NCBI RefSeq assembly: GCF_017104565.1 | Contig: NZ_JAAGPD010000068.1 | Coordinates: 1-49,810 of the forward strand | DNA from: Paraburkholderia sp. Tr-20389 | Lineage (GTDB): Bacteria; Pseudomonadota; Gammaproteobacteria; Burkholderiales; Burkholderiaceae | DNA length: 49,810 nt | Reading direction: 5' to 3' | Shown: positions 1 to 11,648 of the stretch, piece by piece | How the letters are laid out: the number at the start of each line of letters is the position of its first letter | Position numbering within the stretch: the stretch's first letter is position 1 | Translations under genes and position numbers: made by a program | The notes under the pieces: model-generated | Database searches by the model: none | What the model was told of the DNA's origin: nothing | Seen by the model: the letters and a program-made list of their open reading frames with translations, nothing else

Positions 1-120
1 CACTGCATACTCGATCCATTCGTACGGCAGATGCTGGCCCAGCCGGTCCCATTCGAGCGGCGGCTGTGATTCAACAAGCAGGCGCAGATCATCGACCAGC
101 ATGGCGATGAAAGTTAACAT
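1..120 (-). CDS. IS4-type transposase, N-terminal fragment (runs off left edge)
   Basis: Reading leftward from an ATG at 118-120, an open frame of 40 codons continues past the window edge. An in-frame second ATG lies at 100-102. The peptide contains PPLEWDRLGQHLPYEWIEYA, which resembles the start of IS4-family transposases (an LPxEWIE-like motif shortly before the first core domain). The DDE catalytic core would lie outside the window, so I cannot tell whether the element is intact. It sits 110 bp beyond the 3' end of marC, so it would be an insertion next to a conserved housekeeping block. The family assignment rests on about 30 residues and is tentative. Confidence 0.6.
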   Translation of the reverse strand, partial: MLTFIAMLVDDLRLLVESQPPLEWDRLGQHLPYEWIEYAV

Positions 121-159
121 CGCCGCGCCCCGTTTACAACCGGTTTGCGCCAAAAACAA

Positions 160-191
160 AATGCCGTTCAGTCGCTTAACTGAACGGCATT
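160..191 (-). terminator. Perfect 12-bp hairpin downstream of marC and upstream of the transposase
   Basis: AATGCCGTTCAG (160-171) and CTGAACGGCATT (180-191) are perfect inverted repeats around an 8-nt loop. On the minus strand the stem is followed by TTTTGTTTTTGG, so it fits an intrinsic terminator for proS-marC. Because it lies 40 bp upstream of the transposase start it could instead belong to the insertion sequence, where it would insulate or form part of the element end. The sequence does not separate these two readings. Confidence 0.65.
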
Positions 192-232
192 AGACCTGCG
201 GGTCGCTTTTTTATTGGCCGGATAGCAAGGCA

Positions 233-838
233 TCACTTTTCAAGCTGATGCACGAAAGTGCGAATCCCGCCGAGCATCATCTCCACCGAAATCGCGACGA
301 GCACGAGACCCATCAGTCGCTCGAAGGCCATCACCGTGCGCTCGCCGAGCCACTGCTGGATACGCTCCGCCATCACCAGCACGAGCGCGCACACGATCAT
401 CGTCACCGTCAGCGCCGCGACCCATTCGAGCATCTTGTTCGGCGCCTGCGACGTCAGCAGCATCACCGTGGCCAGCGCGGACGGACCGGCGAGCGCGGGA
501 ATCGCGAGCGGCACGATCAACGGTTCCGCAGCGCGCGTGTCGGCGCCGAACGGGCCGTCGGGATGCGGAAAGATCATCCGCAGCGCGATCAGGAACAGTA
601 CGATCCCGCCGCCGATACGCAATGACAGATCGGTCAGGCTCATCATCCGCAGAAAGCGGTCGCCGACGAGCATGAAGATCAGCAGGATCACGAAGGCGAT
701 GGCGACTTCGCGCAGAATCACGCGAATGCGCCGGTGAGGTGCAACACCCCGCAAGCAGTTGATGAAGAGCGGGATGTTGCCGAGTGGATCAGTGATGAGG
801 ATCAGCAGGATGGTCGCGGACAGGAAGTTGTACTCCAC
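233..838 (-). CDS. MarC/UPF0056 family integral membrane protein
   Basis: 201 aa, almost entirely hydrophobic, with about six predicted membrane spans (roughly 5-27, 40-62, 67-88, 106-128, 135-156, 178-198). The early motif ITDPLGNIPLF and the later PLAIPALAGPSA are hallmarks of the MarC/YchE/YhgN family of inner-membrane proteins. The family's transported substrate is not established, and the old link to multiple antibiotic resistance has not held up, so no function is assigned. The start is 12 bp after the proS stop, so the two are likely co-transcribed, with the hairpin at 160-191 as the likely end. Confidence 0.85.
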   Translation of the reverse strand: MEYNFLSATILLILITDPLGNIPLFINCLRGVAPHRRIRVILREVAIAFVILLIFMLVGDRFLRMMSLTDLSLRIGGGIVLFLIALRMIFPHPDGPFGADTRAAEPLIVPLAIPALAGPSALATVMLLTSQAPNKMLEWVAALTVTMIVCALVLVMAERIQQWLGERTVMAFERLMGLVLVAISVEMMLGGIRTFVHQLEK

Positions 839-850
839 CGTCCGCTCCCA

Positions 851-2587
<1,737 letters not shown>

Positions 2588-2605
2588 TCAGAATTTTCCA
2601 AAAGC

Positions 2606-2678
2606 GGCGGACCAAAGTGGCCGCCCGAAAGGGTAAGACGATGGGTTCGCGCACCTGAGCGCCCGGCGATGCCGGCGC
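2606..2678 (-). promoter_or_regulatory. Structured upstream region of proS (two hairpins)
   Basis: The 280-bp gap between the divergent proS and rppH holds two inverted repeats on the proS side. One is at 2606-2625 (GGCGG, CCA and their complements around AAG, with one bulged base). The other is at 2659-2678 (GCGCCCGGC/GCCGGCGC around GAT, one bulge). The first ends about 18 nt before the proS start and is followed on the minus strand by GCTTTTGG, so it would lie in the leader RNA. No clear sigma70 promoter for proS was seen. A regulatory role is only a possibility. Confidence 0.3.
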
Positions 2679-2828
2679 ACATCGAATAGCGATTGTCGCA
2701 TGCGCGGGACACTTGTCCGACGACGCTCCAAACGCGCCGGAAAGTGGCGTTCGCGGTGACGGACGCGGGTTGTTACGAACAATCGCGCCAATCTGGTGCG
2801 GGGCGGTGCGTCAGACCCGTTATCTGTT

Positions 2829-2834
2829 TATAAT
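2829..2834 (+). promoter_or_regulatory. Consensus -10 box upstream of rppH
   Basis: TATAAT at 2829-2834 lies 33 bp upstream of the rppH start codon, in the divergent gap. The position where a -35 box would sit (about 2806-2811) has no good match, so the promoter may depend on the perfect -10. Transcription would begin near 2841, giving a leader of about 27 nt. Confidence 0.55.
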
Positions 2835-2867
2835 CAAAGCAATTTTAAAGGATTCGAAGGTGGTTGT

Positions 2868-3563
2868 ATGCTGGATCGTGAAGGCTTTCGCCCGAACGTC
2901 GGCATCATCCTCTTGAACGCTCACAACGAGGTGTTTTGGGGCAAGCGTCTACGTGAACATTCCTGGCAGTTTCCGCAAGGGGGCATCAAGTATGGTGAGA
3001 CCCCTGTGCAGGCGATGTATCGGGAGTTGCACGAAGAAACCGGCCTGCTTCCGGAGCACGTCAAGGTTATCGGTCGCACGCGCGACTGGTTGCGTTATGA
3101 GGTGCCTGACAAGTTCATCAAGCGTGAGGTCCGCGGCCATTACCGCGGCCAGAAGCAGATCTGGTTCCTGCTCCGGATGGTTGGACGCGATTGCGACATA
3201 TGTCTGCGCGCAACCGATCACCCTGAGTTCGATGCCTGGCGCTGGAACGAGTACTGGGTGCCGCTCGACTGTGTGATCGAGTTCAAGCGGGATGTGTATC
3301 AGCTGGCGTTAACGGAGTTGTCCCGCTTCTTGCGGCGGCCTCAGCCGCGTACGGAACGGCCCGGTGGACATCATCACGGGCAGCGCTATCCGCGGATGGC
3401 GTCGTCGGTGAATGCGCCGCCTGGGGCGTCGATGACGTCGTCCGTGACGGTGACTACCGTCACGACGACAATTGCAGTCGAGTCGACGCTGCGTGCGACA
3501 ATCGAGTCGGACTGTTCGTCGACGGAAGACCCGGCCGTTCAGGCTCCGGGGCTGCGCGACTGA
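2868..3563 (+). CDS. rppH: RNA pyrophosphohydrolase (Nudix), with long variable C-terminal tail
   Basis: 231 aa from the ATG at 2868. An open frame exists upstream, but [17 protein letters not shown] is the family's standard N-terminus. The enzyme removes pyrophosphate from triphosphorylated 5' ends of RNA, which opens transcripts to decay. The Nudix box spans residues 38-60 (G38, E44, R52-E53, E56-E57, G59), and the W/F-rich face typical of RppH ([16 protein letters not shown]) is present. After about residue 160 the protein turns into a low-complexity Ser/Thr/Val/Pro tail with a GGHHHG patch, longer than the roughly 160-aa enterobacterial enzyme. Tails like this occur in Burkholderia RppH, but part of this one is encoded by a strong DNA hairpin. 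The next gene (CNP1-like) follows after 75 bp. Confidence 0.93.
   Translation: MLDREGFRPNVGIILLNAHNEVFWGKRLREHSWQFPQGGIKYGETPVQAMYRELHEETGLLPEHVKVIGRTRDWLRYEVPDKFIKREVRGHYRGQKQIWFLLRMVGRDCDICLRATDHPEFDAWRWNEYWVPLDCVIEFKRDVYQLALTELSRFLRRPQPRTERPGGHHHGQRYPRMASSVNAPPGASMTSSVTVTTVTTTIAVESTLRATIESDCSSTEDPAVQAPGLRD
3437..3469 (+). other. Strong hairpin inside the 3' coding part of rppH
   Basis: GTCGT-C-CGTGACGGT (3437-3451) and ACCGTCACG-ACGAC (3456-3469) form a 14-bp stem with one bulged C and a GACT loop. It lies within the codons of the Thr/Val/Ser-rich tail, about 95 bp before the stop. It has no T-tract, so it does not look like an intrinsic terminator. It would be a stable element in the rppH mRNA; its function is unknown. 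Confidence 0.55.
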
Positions 3564-3638
3564 CGCATAGCGGCTGTCCACGCCGCATCTGCCGGTGCGG
3601 CGTGAGACACGCTGCGCCGGCGTTTCGAGGAAATCACA

Positions 3639-4223
3639 TTGAAAGTATCTGCTTTCGCCGTGGCGTGTGTCGCCGCGGGCGTTCTGCTGGCTGGCTGTTC
3701 GAGCACCAAGAGTTCGACCAATACGTCCGCACCTGACGGACCCAAGAGCGACTTTCAGTATCTGTTCGACCGGCCGTCGACGTGGACCGAGAAGAAAGTC
3801 GATGCGCTCCCGGCGATGCCGCAACCGGCCAATCTGCTGCCGTTCACGGTTTCGCAAAATACGCCGCTTCAGTTCTCCGTCGATGCCAAATCGCTGACCG
3901 TCGACAGCGACGGCGTGGTGCGCTACACGGTCGTGATCACGAGCCCGAGCGGCGCGCGCAACGTGAACTACGAAGGTATCCGCTGCGAAGACTACTCGTG
4001 GAAGCTGTACGCGGGTCTCAACGCGGACCACGACGGCTGGGACCGCACGGTCGAGAACGAGTGGACGCGCATCGAGAACGGCGATCTGAACGCGTATCAC
4101 GCGACGCTTTATCAGGATTACTTCTGTACGAGCAAGTTGCCCGTCGGCAAGGCGGATGTCATCCTGAACAACATCAAGTACAAGCGCTCCAGCAGCACGC
4201 TGATTCGCGGATCCGGCGGCTGA
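3639..4223 (+). CDS. CNP1-like family lipoprotein, TTG start
   Basis: 194 aa. The N-terminus is a lipoprotein signal: a basic start, a hydrophobic run, and a lipobox LAG-C with the cysteine at residue 20. The mature protein should therefore be lipid-anchored in the periplasm or outer membrane. The start is a TTG at 3639, chosen because GAGGAAA lies about 8 nt upstream and no ATG precedes the signal peptide. The body (about 35-185) matches the CNP1-like domain known from Neisseria and Burkholderia, with two cysteines (in GIRCEDYSW and YFCTSK) that might pair. No enzymatic function is known. It is followed by a bidirectional terminator. Confidence 0.82.
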   Translation: MKVSAFAVACVAAGVLLAGCSSTKSSTNTSAPDGPKSDFQYLFDRPSTWTEKKVDALPAMPQPANLLPFTVSQNTPLQFSVDAKSLTVDSDGVVRYTVVITSPSGARNVNYEGIRCEDYSWKLYAGLNADHDGWDRTVENEWTRIENGDLNAYHATLYQDYFCTSKLPVGKADVILNNIKYKRSSSTLIRGSGG

Positions 4224-4258
4224 ACCGAAGCACCGCTCGATGCCGATGCAACAAAAAA

Positions 4259-4289
4259 GCCGTCCTATCGAAAGATGGGACGGCTTTTT
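4259..4289. terminator. Bidirectional intrinsic terminator between the CNP1-like gene and proB
   Basis: GCCGTCCTATC (4259-4269) pairs with GATGGGACGGC (4274-4284) with one wobble and a GAAA tetraloop. It has TTTTT on the plus side (4285-4289) and an A-tract (4253-4258) that gives the T-tract on the minus side. It serves the converging CNP1-like and obgE-proB transcripts. Confidence 0.92.
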
Positions 4290-4313
4290 GATTCTTGAGA
4301 GTGAGAGTTTTCG

Positions 4314-5432
4314 CTAGACGAGCACCAGGTTGTCCCGGTGGATCAGCTCGGGCTCGAGCATGTAACCTAATACGGATTCGATCTCGCCACTCGGACGACG
4401 CTGGATCAACTTCGTCTCTGCACTGCTGTAGTTCGTCAGCCCACGAGCGACCTCGCGCCCCGACGCGTTCAGACACGCGATGACCTCGCCGCGCGCAAAC
4501 GCGCCCTGCACGCCGACCACACCAATCGGCAGCAGGCTCTTCCCGCCTTCCGTGAGCTTTTCGACGGCGCCGTCGTCGATCACCACATGCCCGCGCACCT
4601 GCAGGTGATCCGCCATCCACTGCTTGCGTGCAGCCATGCGTGCGGTGCGCGCGATCAGTTGCGTGCCGATCGCCTCGCCCGATGCAAGCCGCGCCAGCAC
4701 ATCCGCTTCCCTGCCGCTCGCGATCACGGTGTTCGCACCGCTGTGCGCCGCGCGCTTCGCCGCGAGGATTTTCGTGAGCATGCCGCCGCGGCCGATGCTC
4801 GAACCTGCCCCGCCCGCCATCGCCTCGAGTTCCGGCGTGCCTGCATCGGCCTGCTGAACGAGCGTCGCGGCCGGATCCTTGCGCGGATCGGCGGTGAACA
4901 GACCTTGCTGGTCGGTGAGGATGATCAGCGCATCGCCTTCGATCAGATTCGCGACCAGCGCACCTAACGTATCGTTGTCGCCGAACTTGATTTCATCGGT
5001 AACGACGGTGTCGTTCTCGTTGATGATCGGGACGACACCGAGACGCAGCAGCGTCAGCAGCGTGGAACGCGCGTTCAGATAGCGTTCGCGATCGGCCAGA
5101 TCGGCGTGCGTCAGCAAAATCTGCGCGGTACGGATGGAATACTCGGCGAAGCGGCTCTCGTAGACCTGCGCGAGCCCCATCTGCCCGACGGCCGCGGCCG
5201 CCTGCAGTTCGTCGATTTCACGCGGGCGCCTGGTCCAGCCAAGACGCTGCATGCCTTCGGCAATGGCGCCCGAACTGACAAGCACGACTTCCTTGCCCTG
5301 CTCGCGCAGCGCGGCGATCTGCGCGGCCCAGCGGCCGATTGCCGTGTGATCGAGTCCTCGCCCGTCGTTGGTGACAAGGCTGGAACCGACTTTCACTACC
5401 AATCGCCTGGAATCTGCGATAACGGAACGCAT
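4314..5432 (-). CDS. proB: Glutamate 5-kinase
   Basis: 372 aa from the ATG at 5432, where [20 protein letters not shown] matches the family start; an in-frame ATG 13 codons upstream is disfavoured. It phosphorylates L-glutamate, the first step of proline synthesis, in the cytoplasm. The amino-acid-kinase domain (about 8-260) shows [15 protein letters not shown], and the nucleotide-binding INENDTV and FGDNDTLGA motifs. A PUA domain follows (about 280-360), typical of long ProB. It lies 77 bp downstream of obgE on the same strand, so the two are probably one operon ending at the terminator at 4259-4289. proA is not nearby. Confidence 0.96.
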   Translation of the reverse strand: MRSVIADSRRLVVKVGSSLVTNDGRGLDHTAIGRWAAQIAALREQGKEVVLVSSGAIAEGMQRLGWTRRPREIDELQAAAAVGQMGLAQVYESRFAEYSIRTAQILLTHADLADRERYLNARSTLLTLLRLGVVPIINENDTVVTDEIKFGDNDTLGALVANLIEGDALIILTDQQGLFTADPRKDPAATLVQQADAGTPELEAMAGGAGSSIGRGGMLTKILAAKRAAHSGANTVIASGREADVLARLASGEAIGTQLIARTARMAARKQWMADHLQVRGHVVIDDGAVEKLTEGGKSLLPIGVVGVQGAFARGEVIACLNASGREVARGLTNYSSAETKLIQRRPSGEIESVLGYMLEPELIHRDNLVLV

Positions 5433-5509
5433 TGTGCGCGGTCTCCAAGATGATTCGTAAGGCCGGCGCATGCTGGGAAGTGCGCCGGCATCCAGGTTAC
5501 GGCTCTTGC

Positions 5510-6628
<1,119 letters not shown>

Positions 6629-6682
6629 TTACTCCGTCCCGTGTGTATTGCTATTTTGCCGCGCGCAGCGCGCACGCACCAT

Positions 6683-6727
6683 TGGCCGAACGGCCAGATT
6701 GAACTGATTCTTGTCGATTCGCGACAA
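6683..6727. repeat. Two palindromes upstream of obgE
   Basis: TGGCCG-AA-CGGCCA (6683-6696) and TTGTCG-ATTCG-CGACAA (6711-6727) lie in the 224-bp gap between rpmA and obgE. The first shares the core CTGGCC-RTYC-GGCC, read on the minus strand, with palindromes near 10308 and 21415. Either could act as an operator or a leader structure. No clear obgE promoter could be assigned. Confidence 0.4.
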
Positions 6728-6791
6728 CGGCACGCCGCGTCGCTGCGGGGTCGGCAGATAAATCGCCGCGAATGAGACCCGCAAACAAAAA

Positions 6792-6820
6792 GGCCCCGCA
6801 AACTTCGCGGGGCCTTTTTT
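6792..6820. terminator. Intrinsic terminator downstream of rpmA
   Basis: GGCCCCGC (6792-6799) and GCGGGGCC (6807-6814) form a perfect 8-bp GC stem around AAACTTC. T6 lies on the plus side and an AAAAA tract before the stem gives TTTTT on the minus side. It is oriented to end the rplU-rpmA transcript about 30 bp after the rpmA stop. Confidence 0.93.
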
Positions 6821-6849
6821 CCGGTCCTGAAGCCCGTGCCTGATTAATC

Positions 6850-7110
6850 TCAGACAGCCGGGACGACGTTGACCGTGTGCTTCTTGCCGGCGCCCTTCGT
6901 CGTGAACTTGACGTGGCCGTCCGTCAGCGCGAACAAGGTGTGATCCTTGCCGATACCGACGTTATCGCCCGGGTGCATACGCGTGCCGCGTTGACGCACG
7001 ATGATGCCGCCAGCCAGGATCGCCTGACCGCCGTACACTTTCACGCCAAGTCGCTTCGACTCGGAGTCGCGGCCGTTCCGGGACGATCCGCCTGCCTTTT
7101 TGTGTGCCAT
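6850..7110 (-). CDS. rpmA: 50S ribosomal protein L27
   Basis: 86 aa, the standard length. It begins [20 protein letters not shown], with the flexible N-terminal tail that reaches the peptidyl transferase centre, and carries the conserved [10 protein letters not shown] and [16 protein letters not shown] segments. No N-terminal cleavage extension of the Firmicutes type is seen. It lies 24 bp after rplU with AAGGAGC as ribosome site and forms a two-gene operon ending at the terminator at 6792-6820. Confidence 0.98.
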   Translation of the reverse strand: MAHKKAGGSSRNGRDSESKRLGVKVYGGQAILAGGIIVRQRGTRMHPGDNVGIGKDHTLFALTDGHVKFTTKGAGKKHTVNVVPAV

Positions 7111-7134
7111 TTGTTAGCTCCTTAACCGGTGCGC

Positions 7135-7446
7135 TTACGCGTTGATCGCGTCGATGCGCAGTTCGGTGTAGTTCTGGCGGTGGCCGCCATGCTTCTGGTA
7201 GTGCTTCCGGCGACGCATCTTGAAGATGGTCACTTTCTTGTGACGACCTTGCGACACGACGGTAGCCTTGACGGAAGCCCCACTGACCAGCGGCGTACCG
7301 AACTTAATCGATTCGCCTTCGCCCACTGCGAGAACCTGGTCGAGCGTGATTTCAGCGTCAATGTCTGCCGGTATCTGTTCTACTTTAAGTTTTTCGCCGA
7401 CAGCAACTTTGTACTGCTTGCCGCCGGTTTTTATGACCGCGTACAT
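7135..7446 (-). CDS. rplU: 50S ribosomal protein L21
   Basis: 103 aa from the ATG at 7446 ([20 protein letters not shown], the family N-terminus). A longer open frame upstream is not used. The basic segment [20 protein letters not shown] is the L21 signature that contacts 23S rRNA. It is the first gene of rplU-rpmA and is driven by the near-consensus promoter at 7501-7529. Confidence 0.98.
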   Translation of the reverse strand: MYAVIKTGGKQYKVAVGEKLKVEQIPADIDAEITLDQVLAVGEGESIKFGTPLVSGASVKATVVSQGRHKKVTIFKMRRRKHYQKHGGHRQNYTELRIDAINA

Positions 7447-7500
7447 TGAAAACCTCACTCTAAATTCATTTTCCCGACGCACCACGCGCGGAAACCCTCG

Positions 7501-7529
7501 ATTATACATAGAGTTAGCTTCGCGGTCAA
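7501..7529 (-). promoter_or_regulatory. Sigma70 promoter of rplU-rpmA
   Basis: On the minus strand TTGACC (7529-7524) and a perfect TATAAT (7506-7501) are separated by exactly 17 bp. Transcription would start near 7494, leaving a leader of about 48 nt before the rplU ATG at 7446. This is the best-matching promoter in the window. Confidence 0.85.
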
Positions 7530-7652
7530 AATCAGTTGACAACAGCCGTGCAAGCCCGTCCCACGCGCGACAAACCCCGCGAAACAACGCGGAAACGGAC
7601 CAAAACGGCCATGATCAAATGGTGTACGGCGCGGAAATACCGCAGTTCGCCT

Positions 7653-7658
7653 TATAAT
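7653..7658 (+). promoter_or_regulatory. Consensus -10 box upstream of ispB
   Basis: TATAAT at 7653-7658 lies 26 bp upstream of the ispB ATG, so transcription would start near 7665 with a leader of about 20 nt. The -35 position (about 7630-7635) is a poor match. A TTGACA at 7536-7541 is too far away to pair with it. Confidence 0.5.
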
Positions 7659-7684
7659 TCGCGGCACTACCCGAATTCGCCACC

Positions 7685-8677
7685 ATGTCGTCAACCGCCA
7701 CCCCAACCCCCAACGCAGCCAATCTGCTCGCTCCGATCGCCGAAGACATGCAGCAGGTGAATCGCGTCATCCGGCACCGCCTGGCGTCGGAAGTGATGCT
7801 GATCAACCAGATCTCCGAGTACATCATCAGTGCCGGGGGCAAGCGTCTGCGGCCCGCGCTGCTCCTGCTCGTGGCGGGTGCGCTCGGCGACAGGACGGGG
7901 TACCGGCACGAACTGGCGGCCGTCGTCGAGTTCATCCATACGGCCACGCTGCTGCACGACGACGTCGTCGACGAGTCGGACCTGCGCCGCGGCCGTCAGA
8001 CCGCCAACGCGCTGTTCGGCAACGCGGCCAGTGTGCTGGTCGGCGACTTCCTGTATTCGCGATCGTTCCAGATGATGGTCGGCGTGGGCAAGATGCGCGT
8101 GATGGAAATCCTTTCGGAAGCGACCAACATCATTTCCGAAGGCGAGGTGCTGCAACTGCTGAACATGCATGACGCCGATGTCGACGAAGCGCGTTACATG
8201 CAGGTGATCCGCTACAAGACGGCCAAGCTCTTCGAGGCGGCCGCCCAGCTGGGCGCCGTGCTGTCGGGCGCCGACGCGACCACGGAAGCGGCCGCGGCAG
8301 AATTCGGCCGCCGCATCGGCACAGCCTTCCAGATCATGGACGACTGGCTCGACTACACGGGCACGCCGGAATCCATGGGCAAGAACGCCGGCGACGATCT
8401 GCGCGAAGGCAAGCCCACGTTGCCGCTCATCTATCTGATCGAACGCGGCACGCCGGAGCAGTCGGCACTCGCGCGCGAAGCTATCGAGCAAGGCGGCACC
8501 GACCGTTTCGACGAAATTTTCGACGCGATCACGCGTTCGGGCGCGCTCGATCACACGCTCGAATGCGCGAAACATGAAGCACAGGCAGCCGCAGCAGCAA
8601 TTTCTTCGTTTCCCAGTTCCATTTACAAAGAAAGCCTGCTAGAATTATGTTCTTACTCGACGACGAGGCAGTCTTAA
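7685..8677 (+). CDS. ispB: Octaprenyl diphosphate synthase (trans-polyprenyl synthase)
   Basis: 330 aa. It extends farnesyl diphosphate with isopentenyl units to make the ubiquinone side chain. Both Asp-rich metal-binding motifs are intact: DDVVD at 92-96 and DDWLD at 219-223. GGKRLRPAL (51-59) binds the isopentenyl substrate. The residues upstream of the first Asp motif (AATLL-like, here TATLLH) are small, as expected for long-chain products. The product length of eight units is assumed from Burkholderia ubiquinone-8, not read from sequence. Its partner pathway gene coq7 is also in this window. The rplU-rpmA/ispB divergent arrangement matches E. coli. Confidence 0.93.
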   Translation: MSSTATPTPNAANLLAPIAEDMQQVNRVIRHRLASEVMLINQISEYIISAGGKRLRPALLLLVAGALGDRTGYRHELAAVVEFIHTATLLHDDVVDESDLRRGRQTANALFGNAASVLVGDFLYSRSFQMMVGVGKMRVMEILSEATNIISEGEVLQLLNMHDADVDEARYMQVIRYKTAKLFEAAAQLGAVLSGADATTEAAAAEFGRRIGTAFQIMDDWLDYTGTPESMGKNAGDDLREGKPTLPLIYLIERGTPEQSALAREAIEQGGTDRFDEIFDAITRSGALDHTLECAKHEAQAAAAAISSFPSSIYKESLLELCSYSTTRQS

Positions 8678-8728
8678 ACGAGACTGAAACGCCGAATTAG
8701 TCTGAATCGAGTGACCGCAGTACCAAAT

Positions 8729-8805
8729 CGGGGTGTAGCTTAGCCTGGTAGAGCGCTACGTTCGGGACGTAGAGGCCGGAGGTTCGAATCCTCTCACCCC
8801 GACCA
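8729..8805 (+). tRNA. tRNA-Pro (anticodon CGG)
   Basis: A 77-nt cloverleaf: acceptor CGGGGTG (8729-8735) pairs with CACCCCG (8795-8801), discriminator A, encoded CCA at 8803-8805. The anticodon arm CTACG-TTCGGGA-CGTAG gives anticodon CGG, which reads CCG proline codons. The T arm GGAGG-TTCGAAT-CCTCT is typical. It lies 51 bp after ispB and has its own terminator. Confidence 0.97.
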
Positions 8806-8819
8806 GATTCTTAAAAAAA

Positions 8820-8842
8820 CCGCGCATTGCGCGGTTTTTTTT
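8820..8842 (+). terminator. Intrinsic terminator after tRNA-Pro
   Basis: CCGCGC (8820-8825) and GCGCGG (8829-8834) flank ATT and are followed by eight T residues (8835-8842). An A7 tract lies just before the stem. Confidence 0.92.
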
Positions 8843-8994
8843 CGCCTGTCGTTCGGTAAGCGGCGAAACGGTGACGCCATCCGGTCGCAATCACGGCTGG
8901 CCGCGATAGGACCAAGCCCGCCGTCCGCCCACTGAGGGCTCCCAGACCCTCTGCTATATTCTCCCCATCCCTCCCCTTCTCTTATTCACGTCGC

Positions 8995-10299
8995 GTGGAA
9001 CAACTTCCCTTATGGGCGCAAATAGGCGCCGTCGTCCTGCTTCTCATCTGCTCCAGCTTCTTCTCCATTACCGAGACAGCGATGATGGCGATCAACCGCC
9101 ATCGCCTGAAACATCTCGCGACCAAGGGCGCGCTCGGCGCGAAAACGACTCAAGGCCTGCTCGCGCGCACCGATGAGCTGCTGAGCGCCGTCCTGATCGG
9201 CAACAACCTGTTCAACACGATCATCCCTGTTCTCACGACGTCGATCGCGCTGCACACCTTCGGCAGCAATAGCGTCGTGCTGTCGGTTGCCACGGGTATC
9301 GTCGCGTTCCTGATCATCGTGTTCGCCGAAATCACGCCGAAGATCGTCGGCGCGACGTTTCCGGAAAAGATCGCGCTGCCCGCCAGTCTGCTGATCGCGC
9401 CGCTGATGCGCGTGTCGAAGCCGCTGATCTGGTTCGTCAATCTGATCGCGAACGCCATCTTGCGCGTGCTGCATATCAACACGAAGAGCGCGCACGACCA
9501 GCGGCTGTCGACGGAAGAGCTGCGCACCATCGTGCTCGAGTCCGGCAGTTTCATGCCGACCAAGCACCGCAGCATTCTGCTGAACCTGTTCGACCTCGAA
9601 AACATCACCGTCGACGATGTGATGATCCCGCGCCGCCGTATCGAAGCACTCGACTTCGACGCGCCGTTCGAACAGATCCTGCATCAGCTCGAAACCTGCT
9701 ATCACAACAAGCTGGTCGTCTATCAGGGCGATTTCGACCGTGTGCTCGGCGTGCTCCACGTGCGCAAGACGCTGTCCGCGCTGCACAACCAGGAACTGGA
9801 GCGCGAGACGCTGCGCGGACTGCTCGCCGAACCCTATTTCGTGCCGACGGGCACGCCCGTTTTCCAGCAGTTGCAATTCTTCCAGGAAAGCCGCCATCGC
9901 ACCGCGCTCGTCGTCGACGAATACGGCGAACTGCAGGGACTCGTGACGCCCGAGGACATCATCGAGGAACTGATCGGCGAGTTCACGACATCGGTGCCGC
10001 GCAGCGCAAGCTCGCGTGGCGGCTGGAACGAAGACGGCGAATGCATCGTCGCGGGCAGCATGCCGCTGCGCGAACTCAACCGCTGGCTGCAACTGAAATT
10101 GCCGACGGATGGCCCGAAGACGTTGAACGGCTTGATCCTGGAAATTCTCGAAGAAATTCCCGACGGCGATGTCTGCGTGAAGATCGCCGACGTCAAGCTG
10201 GAAGTTTTGCGCAGCGACGACCAGGCGATCAGAACCGTCAAGGTCTTTCGCCCCGGTCCTCCGGCGGGTTCGAAGATCAAGCGTCTCGTGCGCCGCTGA
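8995..10299 (+). CDS. HlyC/CorC family transporter (DUF21-CBS-CorC), GTG start
   Basis: 434 aa. The N-terminal DUF21/CNNM membrane domain (about 1-190) has four hydrophobic segments and the SSFFSITETAMMAINRHRL motif. Two CBS domains follow (about 205-335, with DDVMIPRRRIEALD and VVDEYGELQGLVTPEDIIEE). A C-terminal CorC/HlyC domain (about 345-425) ends the protein. Family members are linked to Mg2+/Co2+ handling, with CBS domains sensing nucleotides; the substrate here is not known. The GTG at 8995 is chosen because EQLPLWAQIG is the family start and no upstream ATG is in frame. A weak TATATT (8955-8960) may be its -10 box. It lies about 95 bp before pilB. Confidence 0.88.
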   Translation: MEQLPLWAQIGAVVLLLICSSFFSITETAMMAINRHRLKHLATKGALGAKTTQGLLARTDELLSAVLIGNNLFNTIIPVLTTSIALHTFGSNSVVLSVATGIVAFLIIVFAEITPKIVGATFPEKIALPASLLIAPLMRVSKPLIWFVNLIANAILRVLHINTKSAHDQRLSTEELRTIVLESGSFMPTKHRSILLNLFDLENITVDDVMIPRRRIEALDFDAPFEQILHQLETCYHNKLVVYQGDFDRVLGVLHVRKTLSALHNQELERETLRGLLAEPYFVPTGTPVFQQLQFFQESRHRTALVVDEYGELQGLVTPEDIIEELIGEFTTSVPRSASSRGGWNEDGECIVAGSMPLRELNRWLQLKLPTDGPKTLNGLILEILEEIPDGDVCVKIADVKLEVLRSDDQAIRTVKVFRPGPPAGSKIKRLVRR

Positions 10300-10307
10300 C
10301 GCGACGC

Positions 10308-10325
10308 CTGGCCATTCGGCCGAAT
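10308..10325. repeat. Palindromic repeat between the CorC-like gene and pilB
   Basis: CTGGCCATTCGGCC (10308-10321) overlaps the perfect palindrome ATTCGGCCGAAT (10314-10325). The stretch GACGCCTGGCCATTCGGCC at 10303-10321 differs by one base from GACGCCTGGCCATCCGGCC at 21410-21428. See also 6683-6696. Confidence 0.45.
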
Positions 10326-10394
10326 AGCGGCTACGCGCACGCTCCCGGATGATGAAGCCGTCATGTTCTACAGGCGGCCCTCAGCCGGTTTTCG

Positions 10395-11644
<1,250 letters not shown>

Positions 11645-11648
<4 letters not shown>

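Noticed and set aside
2606-2625. TGGTCCGCC in the proS leader resembles the T-box sequence TGGNACCGCG
   Set aside because: Only a loose match, no stem I specifier loop or terminator/antiterminator pair was seen, and T-boxes are not expected in betaproteobacteria.
7536-7541. Perfect TTGACA upstream of ispB
   Set aside because: No -10 box lies 15-19 bp downstream; the TATAAT at 7653 is over 110 bp away.
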